Assembly (NCBI GenBank): GCA_964640055.1
Contig: CAZXFH010000061.1
Location: forward strand, 1 to 16,007
DNA from: CAZXFH01 sp964640055
GTDB taxonomy: Bacteria > Fidelibacterota > UBA2242 > JAFGTP01
Length of the DNA: 16,007 nucleotides
Reading direction: 5' to 3'
Each line of letters starts with the position of its first letter. Position 1 is the stretch's first letter. A program made the translations under genes and the position numbers. Positions 1 to 6,976 of the stretch are shown one piece after another. The notes under the pieces were generated by a model, which was not told where the DNA came from, ran no database searches, and saw only the letters and a list, made by a program, of their open reading frames with translations.

Positions 1-392
<392 letters not shown>

Positions 393-436
393 ATATAATA
401 TTATTTTATACTTTAGATAAGCTATCTTGCTCTTAA

Positions 437-444
437 CTCACACC
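437..444 (-). promoter_or_regulatory. boxC-like element of the rRNA leader
   Basis: The minus strand reads GGTGTGAG, resembling the TGTGTG-type boxC that follows boxA in E. coli rrn leaders. It lies downstream of the boxA-like element in the expected order. The match is short, so this is a weak call resting mainly on order and spacing. Confidence 0.25.
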
Positions 445-465
445 TCACTTGTACTTTGTTCTCCA

Positions 466-477
466 TGTCAAAAAGCG
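466..477 (-). promoter_or_regulatory. boxA-like antitermination element
   Basis: The minus strand reads CGCTTTTTGACA, matching 9 of 12 positions of the E. coli rrn boxA TGCTCTTTAACA. In rRNA leaders boxA RNA binds NusB/S10 and helps RNA polymerase read through the untranslated operon. It sits about 65-75 nt after the proposed start and 74 nt before the mature 16S end, which suits this role. The embedded TTGACA could be mistaken for a -35 box, but no -10 lies at the right spacing. Confidence 0.45.
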
Positions 478-487
478 TAAGTATTCG

Positions 488-513
488 GTCAAGGCCTTCT
501 TTTTATCCTTGAC
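488..513 (-). repeat. Inverted repeat (hairpin) in the rRNA leader
   Basis: GTCAAGG at 488-494 and CCTTGAC at 507-513 are perfect inverted complements with a 12-base loop. It lies just upstream of the boxA-like element, the place where boxB stem-loops occur in some rrn leaders. No U-run follows, so it is not a terminator. Its role is inferred. Confidence 0.4.
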
Positions 514-540
514 TCCAAATCCTTGCATTCAAACAGCGGG

Positions 541-605
541 CGGAAATTTATAATCATTCTGACAACCAAGCAAGTACTTTCTGAAAATAATTTCTATCCT
601 CGCTG
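541..605 (-). promoter_or_regulatory. rrn promoter: Probable rRNA operon promoter (sigma70-type)
   Basis: The minus strand carries a -10 TATAAA (547-552). The -35 region can be read as ACTTGC (570-575, 17-bp spacer) or TTGCTT (568-573, 15-bp spacer). A GC-rich discriminator, TTTCCGCC, follows the -10 and puts the start near 540-541; such discriminators are typical of growth-rate and stringently controlled rRNA promoters. An A/T-rich tract (about 577-600) sits where an UP element would be. The distance to the mature 16S end is about 148 nt. The -35 is imperfect and some FCB bacteria use a different promoter consensus, so confidence is moderate. Confidence 0.5.
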
Positions 606-689
606 CCCACATAAACCATATTCAAATAGCTATATATATTAAGACTTTTTTTGCCTTAATGCAAGCCCCAATTGCTATTTTTTTCTGCT

Positions 690-717
690 TTTATAAAATA
701 ATATGGCTGCCAGCCAT
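690..717 (-). terminator. Probable intrinsic terminator of the TPR gene
   Basis: The minus strand reads ATGGCTGGCAGCCAT (703-717), a self-complementary stem with a very small loop (5 bp plus a 5-nt loop, or up to 7 bp), followed by the T-rich ATTATTTTATAA (691-702). It lies 36 bp after the stop of the upstream gene and before the rRNA promoter, as expected for a terminator insulating the rRNA operon. The stem is short, so this is a moderate call. Confidence 0.45.
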
Positions 718-752
718 TATCTCACCGTTCGAAAGCCCTTATATTCCGATAA

Positions 753-1706
753 TCAAGGCCTACCTTTCCCAATTTCTATCTCCAGGGCAGGGGTCAAGCC
801 AAGCACTTCTGACAACGGGTAGTTATGCAGTATACTCCTGATCCGTTGCTCTCTGAGCTGCATCACATATTGTCCGCCTTCATGATAGGTCGCATAAATG
901 TTCCCTAAATAATAATAAATCAATCCAGTGGCTGCGATATAGAAAAAATCGGAATTACGACGGGCAGTTACCTGGGCAATTTTAAACAGACTATAAAACC
1001 CGACAGCAGTGCCCGCACTATGCCAATACTGGTGATAAAAGGCTTTACCGAGCCCGGGTAAAACCGCCGCTGCCAGCGTGGCCTGCCAGCGCTTCACTTT
1101 CAAGACTGATTTATACCCTTGATCGTCTTGTTTGATGGCCAGGTGCAACGCTTTTAATACCGGCTGTTTTTGTCCCGGGAGTGTCATACACAGGGAATCG
1201 GCGATGTCGGGATACCCGAGCATCACCCAATTATAAATGCTCACAATCCTGAAAGGCATTTGAGACTGTTGCAAACTATATTTTAAGCTGGCTTCATATT
1301 CACCTTTTTCATATAGAAAAACAGCCCAGCGCAGCTGGCTTTCCAGCTGATAAGCGTCTTGTCCGCTTTTCTGAAGCGCTTTTTTTAAACAGGATTCCGC
1401 CTGTTCACAATGGCCGGTCTGCTGGTAGACCGCAGCCATCTTGTAATAGATGACCGGAAGTACACTGTCTTGCGGAAAGCGATAGATGAACTGGTAATAC
1501 TCAAGAATGGCATCCTTCCATTCCCCCTGGCGGGCATGTTGGTCTGCCACCTGGAGGAGATTATATCTTAACTGTGTATCTGTAAATTGGGTGATTTGGG
1601 CGTCTAAAATACCAGTCAGGCTTAGGAATAATACCAAAATTCCTCTGACCAATGGAATTTGGCTCTGTGACTGTAGGCTTAACAGAATAATTTTAAACGG
1701 TGTCAT
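753..1706 (-). CDS. TPR-containing membrane-associated protein (hypothetical)
   Basis: A 317-residue protein of unknown function. Residues ~20-36 form a hydrophobic segment ending in LDAQ, consistent with a signal peptide or anchor. Residues ~45-150 look like tetratricopeptide (TPR) helix pairs, for example around HARQGEWKDAILEYYQFIYR and YYKMAAVYQQTGHCEQAE, a protein-protein interaction scaffold. The C-terminal part (~205-275) is hydrophobic and has LAAAVLPGLGKAFYHQYW followed by aromatic-rich membrane helices. This recalls the PGxGQ-x-Y motif of small membrane proteins in FCB genomes (DUF5683-like), a family match I cannot confirm. The ATG start has no clear Shine-Dalgarno sequence and adds about 18 polar residues before the hydrophobic segment. 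TTG codons at residues 19 (1650-1652) and 24 (1635-1637) would give a cleaner signal peptide; the latter has AGAGGA only 3 nt upstream, which is close. It starts 80 bp after the metalloprotease gene with no obvious terminator between, so co-transcription is possible. Confidence 0.85.
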   Translation of the reverse strand: MTPFKIILLSLQSQSQIPLVRGILVLFLSLTGILDAQITQFTDTQLRYNLLQVADQHARQGEWKDAILEYYQFIYRFPQDSVLPVIYYKMAAVYQQTGHCEQAESCLKKALQKSGQDAYQLESQLRWAVFLYEKGEYEASLKYSLQQSQMPFRIVSIYNWVMLGYPDIADSLCMTLPGQKQPVLKALHLAIKQDDQGYKSVLKVKRWQATLAAAVLPGLGKAFYHQYWHSAGTAVGFYSLFKIAQVTARRNSDFFYIAATGLIYYYLGNIYATYHEGGQYVMQLREQRIRSILHNYPLSEVLGLTPALEIEIGKGRP

Positions 1707-1786
1707 AAAGAATGGTCCCGGTCAGAAGGTCAATTACATGCAATCTTCAAATTTATATTATTTAAACCCAATCGGCTCCACTTATC

Positions 1787-4700
1787 CTATTTTACCAATA
1801 ACATTTTTTTATTAGCCATATAGGATCCTGCCCTTAATCGATAAATGTATATTCCACTTGGCAAGGATCGACCATGCCGGTCTCTACCCTTCCAAACAAG
1901 TGCGTAAGATCCAGGGGCATACATGTCGTTGGTCAATTGTACCAGCCGTTTCCCTTGTAAATTATATATATCTAAGACCACCCTGTTCTCCCGGGGAATA
2001 TCAAAACGGATCGTAGTTGTCGGATTGAAAGGATTGGGATAATTTGGATAGAGATGATAAGTCGTTGGTATTTTTCGGGCCTGTTCTGCTATTCTTACCT
2101 GAGTGGGATCAACTAAATAGAGGCTGTTTTGCTCAATGGATTCCGCAGTATATTCCTGATCAGATGCCAGGACCTCCCAGCCGGCCTGTAAAAAAGCCGC
2201 CGTATCCATTAAATCCAGTAATTCTTCCGGGACAAAGCGCAGTACGGTATCCGGTGTAAAAAACGCACCGAGGTGCAGTGTATCCGTGCTATTGTGCAGC
2301 TGTTTATAAAATAACAGTTGGTAAGTCAGGGAATCGTTATTGGGATCCGGTGCTGCTTGCCAGCGAAAATCAAAATGCATATCATCCGTGGGGTCAAGAT
2401 AGAGTGTATCACCAGGCCGGGGTGCAATCAGAGAAAAAGGTTCCGGAGCATAATTTATGTTATTTAACAAGTAGAGTCTGTTTTGAGCGAAAGATCCCAC
2501 TTGGACCTTATTTCCTCCATCACTGGCTATTATAATCCAACCCACCTCATTCATCAGCGTGCCCTGTTGATCAATAATAGCATGTATTTGATCACCCGTT
2601 AAGGTCATATGTGTATCTGTAACTGTAGTATCCAGGTAATAGGTAGTGTCCGTTGATAACAGACCTGCCATTTGGAACTGGTAAGTAATCTGATTGCCTT
2701 CCGGATCTTCAGAGGGTTCCCATCGAAAAACCAGTGAATCAGCAAGGTTATTCAGGATAAAGGTGCTATCGGGCAGCGGGGAAATCAGTGTAAAAAGACT
2801 GGGTGGATCGTTAATCGCTTTTACAATATTTAGACCGGCTGAATCAGAGGAGATTGTGTTTTCGCCGTCAGATACTTTCGTCTGCCACCATACCTGCAGA
2901 GAGTCATTGTTCTCGGAGAACCAACTTAGGATCGTGTCCGCCCGCAGTATTAGACTGGTGTCCGCTGTGGTCAGGGAATTCAAGAAGGGTGCCATCATGG
3001 TACTGTCAGCCGTGATATTCCACTCGTATGACAGGGGTTGCCCTTCGGGATCTGAACTTGCCTGCCAGTTAAATAGCACTGAATCATCAGGGCTTTTCAG
3101 GACCACGATACTATCCACAGGACTGAGCAGTTGAATGGGAGCGGGCGCCAGATTGGGAATACTGTCCAGCAATGTTATTGCGTGTATATCGTTGGCCAGC
3201 CTGACCTCTTTGCCATCTGAAGCGTATACGCCCCAGTATGCGGTTAGATGCCCTTGATGGGCTTCCAAGCTATCAAGCAGTTCACTCATCACCAGGGTAT
3301 AGGCTGAATTGCCAAGCCCTGAGGTTTGATAGAGATACTCCTTTTGATAATCGGCATTATTATTCAGAATAAAGGTATAGCTGATTTCATCTGTATCAGT
3401 TGCCGGCTCCCAATCAAAGTCCAGTTCCTGGTTTATATCCCGGATTACTATTGTGGTATCAGCTGACGGTGAATTCAAATTGAAAACACTCGGCAGCGCA
3501 TTGGGCTGATCAAAATAATTGAAAATCAAAGCGAGGAGCTCTCCAGGGGTCATAAAAGAGGTGTTCATTTGAGAGAGCGCGGCAAAGGAAGAATTGACGA
3601 TCACACAGCGACCCTTATTTCGGTAGCGCAATATACCGCCCGCTTCCGAACTTAAAAATGCAAAGGAAACGGCTGCCCGGGGATCCAGAGGGGTAATCAG
3701 CTCATTGCCCGTAGCAGGAGCCGTGGCCCAGAGCCAATTGACATTGGTCTGACCCAGCAGATCATTGTCAACACCCTTCATCCATCCGCCGGTGGTTGTT
3801 CCATTCAGTTGAACCGGAGTCCAATCTTCGGAAATGAGCTGGGAACCTATATTGGCACCGGTTAACACTAAATTTACGTCCGCATCGATCAATTTACCGA
3901 TACTGTCCTTGGCGGTGGCGGTTAACCCAGTGGTTTGACTGCCAGTGGACCAGATGACGGTTTCCCGTTCCATAAGGTACAGGTTATCATATCCGCTGCT
4001 GCTGACATCTTTATAAGTATAAACCAGCTCCAGCGAATCCAGGGCGGCTTTGATGCCATCATTGTCTGAGGAACCGCTGTCATCATCGATAAAAATGACC
4101 GGGCTAAATCCGACGTTAAAATTCAGTGTCTCGGTCGCTACTTCACTTCCATCTTCCAGAATATGCAAGTTGACCGCTACAGTCTGTGGGGTCACCAAAT
4201 GGGCCATTTGGAAGGTGAAGGGATCAGCTGAATTTTGGATGGTGGTATTGGCGGTAAAATCACCTACTGTGACGGTACTGTCCAGGAGTGAAATAATATC
4301 ACTTTCCGAAGACAATTCCAGCGTCACATTCTGCATATCATTGCCATAATTGGAAACAGAAACGGTCAAGCCACCCCGTTCATCAGCCTCTAAGGCATCG
4401 TTTCCATTACCTTGGATCTCAATAAGATTGAAATCCGCTACAAAAACAACTGCATCTACGACTTCAACTGAGTACAAATATGCTGCACCATTATTTGGTA
4501 TCTCTTGTGACATCGTCACGTTACTAGGTACAATGACCACTTCATTTAAATCACCCCAAGAGGGGATCACGGCTAAACCATCATAACCATTGCTGAAATC
4601 GAGCTCATAATCAGTGGTCAGGTGGGTACTGCTATCGGCAACGGCAAAGCCCCGCCAATTATAATTCGGATCTCCATATATTTGCACCAAGAGAATGCCG

Positions 4701-5914
4701 TCGGATCCGCTATTGACACATTTAATATAATTACAGGCCAGCTTTTCCGGATATTTACTCGCAGTAACGGACTGGTCATAAAAGCCCGCGCTGTTATTAT
4801 CAAAATAGTGGGTTTTTTGCATGGTAACGCTCGGCCACTCACTGGCTTCTGAAAAGGTGTCATGCTGCCAGTCGGCCCGGTAGCCGGTAAAATAATTCCA
4901 GGTTTCAAATATGCTGAATTCGGATGCCAGGCTGGTCTGATGGTCTGCCAGAACATTGATTAGCCCCGTCATCTTATTCCAGTTTGGATCCTCCCATACT
5001 TCGCGGATGATATTCATGTCAAATTTCTCCGCCAGATAGAAATTCCAGATGCCAGCCGCATACATATGGATATCCGTCTGGGTCATGGAATACCAGGGGT
5101 GGGAATACCATTCATAGAGATAGTAAACATAGTCGTCCACATCGTCATAAACATAATCTTCCATATAGACCGAAGTGACTTCCATATACCATAGAGATGG
5201 ACCATTATGATAAGTCAATTGAATCTCATGGTGAAATTCATGGGCTGCCGTGACCTGCATACAGCCCAGCTGGGGTGTGGCAAAGCCCTCATAATCATTG
5301 TCCACATGTAAGTTATCAGTCCCCTGCACATAGCCGTAGACTCCGGTTAAATTTTCTATATAAACTTCCTGCATATTGTTACTACCCAAACGGGGGGCAA
5401 TATAACCCAGGTCAACCACTTCTGCCTGCCACACCTGATCAAAAATTTCACCAAAGGTTTCCACATAATCGGGGATATCATTGCTATTATTGTCGGTGGC
5501 CGGGACGGCATCATCGCCACTGGTTGTGTAATGAATATTAAATTTGCCACTGGGACTAATATAGGTTGATTTTAATGATTGCTTCTTTTGTGAAATCACG
5601 GTTTGAATTTCCTGCTGTACAGCTGCGGATAATTGATCCCAATTGCGCGCCAGTTCTTCAAATACCGGGGTGCCGCATTTGATAAACTCACCCGCTTTGA
5701 TTTCCAGTGCGGGAGCAAGCCGGTCGGGGGCAATGATCGCAAACACTTTGTTTTTTAGAGCAGCTGTGTCGCTCAGCTGTCCACTCTGATAAGCGGTTTC
5801 GATCCGTTCTAATATATTGGTTGGTTGATCAGCAGCCATGCTGAAAGTAATGCCTATCATTAATAAAAATACAAATTTCAGAAAATTTTTTGCTACCTGC
5901 CATCGGGAATACAT
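1787..5914 (-). CDS. Secreted MXAN_6640-like putative zinc metalloprotease with Ig repeats and type IX sorting domain
   Basis: A 1375-residue exported protein. Residues 1-27 are a signal peptide (hydrophobic FLKFVFLLMIGITFSMA), and ~28-115 look like a propeptide. The catalytic region (~117-350) has HEFHH at 225-229, fitting HExxH zinc proteases, with Glu245 in LWYMEVTS 16 residues later as a likely third ligand. DNNSNDIPDY (141-150) resembles a calcium-binding loop. The layout resembles the MXAN_6640 family of putative metalloproteases. Residues ~490-600 look like a CARDB-type beta domain (GNGNDALEADERGG). Residues ~605-802 (SPVIFIDDDSG start) resemble a glutamine-amidotransferase-like alpha/beta domain. 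Four Ig/FN3-like repeats follow (808-1272). Residues ~1282-1375 form a sorting domain with NYPNPFNPTT and an end in KKMLLVK. AAGGA lies 7-8 nt before the ATG. The gene follows the hairpin terminator at 5994-6026, so it probably has its own promoter, which I cannot identify. Proteolysis is inferred from the motif; the substrate is unknown. Confidence 0.9.
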   Translation of the reverse strand: MYSRWQVAKNFLKFVFLLMIGITFSMAADQPTNILERIETAYQSGQLSDTAALKNKVFAIIAPDRLAPALEIKAGEFIKCGTPVFEELARNWDQLSAAVQQEIQTVISQKKQSLKSTYISPSGKFNIHYTTSGDDAVPATDNNSNDIPDYVETFGEIFDQVWQAEVVDLGYIAPRLGSNNMQEVYIENLTGVYGYVQGTDNLHVDNDYEGFATPQLGCMQVTAAHEFHHEIQLTYHNGPSLWYMEVTSVYMEDYVYDDVDDYVYYLYEWYSHPWYSMTQTDIHMYAAGIWNFYLAEKFDMNIIREVWEDPNWNKMTGLINVLADHQTSLASEFSIFETWNYFTGYRADWQHDTFSEASEWPSVTMQKTHYFDNNSAGFYDQSVTASKYPEKLACNYIKCVNSGSDGILLVQIYGDPNYNWRGFAVADSSTHLTTDYELDFSNGYDGLAVIPSWGDLNEVVIVPSNVTMSQEIPNNGAAYLYSVEVVDAVVFVADFNLIEIQGNGNDALEADERGGLTVSVSNYGNDMQNVTLELSSESDIISLLDSTVTVGDFTANTTIQNSADPFTFQMAHLVTPQTVAVNLHILEDGSEVATETLNFNVGFSPVIFIDDDSGSSDNDGIKAALDSLELVYTYKDVSSSGYDNLYLMERETVIWSTGSQTTGLTATAKDSIGKLIDADVNLVLTGANIGSQLISEDWTPVQLNGTTTGGWMKGVDNDLLGQTNVNWLWATAPATGNELITPLDPRAAVSFAFLSSEAGGILRYRNKGRCVIVNSSFAALSQMNTSFMTPGELLALIFNYFDQPNALPSVFNLNSPSADTTIVIRDINQELDFDWEPATDTDEISYTFILNNNADYQKEYLYQTSGLGNSAYTLVMSELLDSLEAHQGHLTAYWGVYASDGKEVRLANDIHAITLLDSIPNLAPAPIQLLSPVDSIVVLKSPDDSVLFNWQASSDPEGQPLSYEWNITADSTMMAPFLNSLTTADTSLILRADTILSWFSENNDSLQVWWQTKVSDGENTISSDSAGLNIVKAINDPPSLFTLISPLPDSTFILNNLADSLVFRWEPSEDPEGNQITYQFQMAGLLSTDTTYYLDTTVTDTHMTLTGDQIHAIIDQQGTLMNEVGWIIIASDGGNKVQVGSFAQNRLYLLNNINYAPEPFSLIAPRPGDTLYLDPTDDMHFDFRWQAAPDPNNDSLTYQLLFYKQLHNSTDTLHLGAFFTPDTVLRFVPEELLDLMDTAAFLQAGWEVLASDQEYTAESIEQNSLYLVDPTQVRIAEQARKIPTTYHLYPNYPNPFNPTTTIRFDIPRENRVVLDIYNLQGKRLVQLTNDMYAPGSYALVWKGRDRHGRSLPSGIYIYRLRAGSYMANKKMLLVK
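2099..3493 (-). repeat. Four tandem Ig/FN3-like repeats within the metalloprotease gene
   Basis: These encode residues ~808-1272. Each unit begins with a proline-containing linker and a segment of the type F-x-L-x-S-P, continues with a hydrophobic-W strand (DFDWEPATD, FNWQASSDPEG, FRWEPSEDPEG, FRWQAAPDPNN), then a Y-strand, and ends in A-S-D or V-S-D. Units start near residues 808, 925, 1038 and 1158, a spacing of 113-120 residues. They are diverged in sequence and probably act as a stalk or binding region between the catalytic part and the sorting domain. Confidence 0.75.
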
Positions 5915-5993
5915 ATACCAATCCTTATCTTAAAAAAAACATCTACACCTTAAAAATTTAAATAAAATTCTGATAAATAAAATGTCCTAAATC

Positions 5994-6026
5994 AAAAGAG
6001 CGTCATTTTTGGATGACGCTCTTTAA
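5994..6026 (-). terminator. Intrinsic terminator of the cohesin-like gene
   Basis: AAAGAGCGTCAT (5995-6006) and ATGACGCTCTTT (6013-6024) form a perfect 12-bp stem with a 6-base loop. On the minus strand the 3' arm runs into TTTTGATTT. It lies 27 bp after the stop at 6051 and before the next gene. Both flanks are A/T rich, so it could act in either direction, but only minus-strand genes are present. Confidence 0.85.
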
Positions 6027-6050
6027 AAACTGATCCCTATTTAAAAACCA

Positions 6051-6824
6051 TTAGCGTAATAGGATCATTTTATTGGAAAGTGTTTTTTCCGGTGAACTGA
6101 GTTTATACAAATAGATGCCCGAAGCCACCGCAGTGCCCTGCTCATTCATACCGTTCCATACCACCCGGTAGAGACCCGGTTGATGCACTTTCCCGGCAAG
6201 CGTCTTGATCAGATTACCTTTCAGATCATATACCTGGAGCGTAACATAGGCTTGTTTAGGGATTTGGTACTGGATTTCGGTAGTCGGATTAAAGGGATTG
6301 GGATAATTTTGGCGTAATTGGAAATTTGATGGCGTGGTTGTCGGTTCCCAGATTTTAACCAAATTCGTAGAGAGGCTATCACCGCTACCGGACAGGGTTT
6401 CACCCAGCGGGCCGGCGGGATAAACATCATAGACCTTGATTTTCACTGAAAGATTGCCGCTGGTGGTCTTTAAAAAATCCGCTTTAATGTGCTGATCATT
6501 ACCAATTCCAATTGTATCCAAAGCCATACTAAACCAAATGAAATGAGAAACATCATTGGCGTCGGTACTACTTAGAGATAGCGGGTTTACCGATGCTAAG
6601 CGTCCCATAGGAATCACATTATCAGAAATTAATTCCAAGGCGTTTGGCTCATCGGATACCTTGAACTCCAGCCCGCCAATTGTTGTATCGTTTTCCAAAT
6701 CAAATATTACACGCACAGTATCATTTTCTAATTGGGTAACACTGTTGATGGTAACCATTGCGTTTTGAGCCAATGCCATAGAGGCAAATAGGAGTAATCC
6801 TATTAGTATCAGTATACGTTTCAT
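6051..6824 (-). CDS. Small secreted protein, possible cohesin-like domain plus type IX sorting domain
   Basis: A 257-residue exported protein. Residues 1-19 are a signal peptide (MKRILILIGLLLFASMALA, cleavage before Gln20). Residues ~22-135 form a beta-rich domain: alternating strands, VRVIFDLENDTTIGGLEFKV near 37-56, then a segment around HFIWFSMALDTIGIG. This resembles cohesin/carbohydrate-binding beta-sandwich folds in which strands flank an I-G-G-x-x-F motif; that is a weak fold-level guess. Residues ~163-257 form the sorting domain: NYPNPFNPTT at 173-182, VYDLKGNLIKTL, SGIYLYKL and a C-terminal NKMILLR. AAAGGA lies just upstream of the ATG, supporting the start. It lies between two hairpins and so may be its own transcription unit. 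The ligand is unknown. Confidence 0.85.
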   Translation of the reverse strand: MKRILILIGLLLFASMALAQNAMVTINSVTQLENDTVRVIFDLENDTTIGGLEFKVSDEPNALELISDNVIPMGRLASVNPLSLSSTDANDVSHFIWFSMALDTIGIGNDQHIKADFLKTTSGNLSVKIKVYDVYPAGPLGETLSGSGDSLSTNLVKIWEPTTTPSNFQLRQNYPNPFNPTTEIQYQIPKQAYVTLQVYDLKGNLIKTLAGKVHQPGLYRVVWNGMNEQGTAVASGIYLYKLSSPEKTLSNKMILLR

Positions 6825-6930
6825 AAGGACCTTTCTTAATTAATTCACTTAAATGACCGGTAATAAAAAATAGGCCGAACTTTAATCATCAGTATGATCA
6901 CTATCAGAAATAGATTATTTTCTATTTTAC

Positions 6931-6965
6931 CAGTTGATGGAGGCCCAACTGAGCCTCCATCACTG
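6931..6965 (-). terminator. Strong hairpin after the 696-residue secreted protein gene
   Basis: TGATGGAGGC (6935-6944) and GCCTCCATCA (6953-6962) form a perfect 10-bp stem with an 8-base loop. With a one-base bulge, CAGT (6931-6934) and ACTG (6962-6965) extend it. It lies 11 bp past the stop at 6977. On the minus strand the following bases (ACTGGTAAAATAG) are not a clean U-run, so it may be a Rho-independent terminator of reduced strength or a 3' mRNA-stabilising stem. Confidence 0.55.
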
Positions 6966-6976
6966 AGTGTTTTGTA

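Larger units (their letters stand above)
393..540 (-). other. 16S rRNA leader (pre-rRNA 5' region)
   Basis: A gene-free stretch between the proposed rRNA transcription start (about 540) and the mature 16S 5' end (about 392), roughly 148 nt, a usual length for an rRNA leader. It holds a 7-bp inverted repeat (488-513), a boxA-like element (466-477) and a boxC-like element (437-444). An AT-rich run (about 390-414) lies directly before the mature 5' end. No ORF of interest and no tRNA is visible here. The leader function is inferred from position and the promoter assignment. Confidence 0.6.

Noticed and set aside
427..438. TTGCTCTTAACT resembling boxA on the plus strand
   Set aside because: The rRNA is transcribed from the minus strand, so this sequence would not be in the transcript in the needed orientation.
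466..471. TTGACA on the minus strand as a -35 box
   Set aside because: The bases 16-18 bp downstream give no -10 (GTGAGG or TGAGGT). It fits a boxA-like element better.
2694..3134. Plus-strand reading frame (146 codons)
   Set aside because: Antisense to the Ig-repeat region of the metalloprotease gene; a shadow frame.
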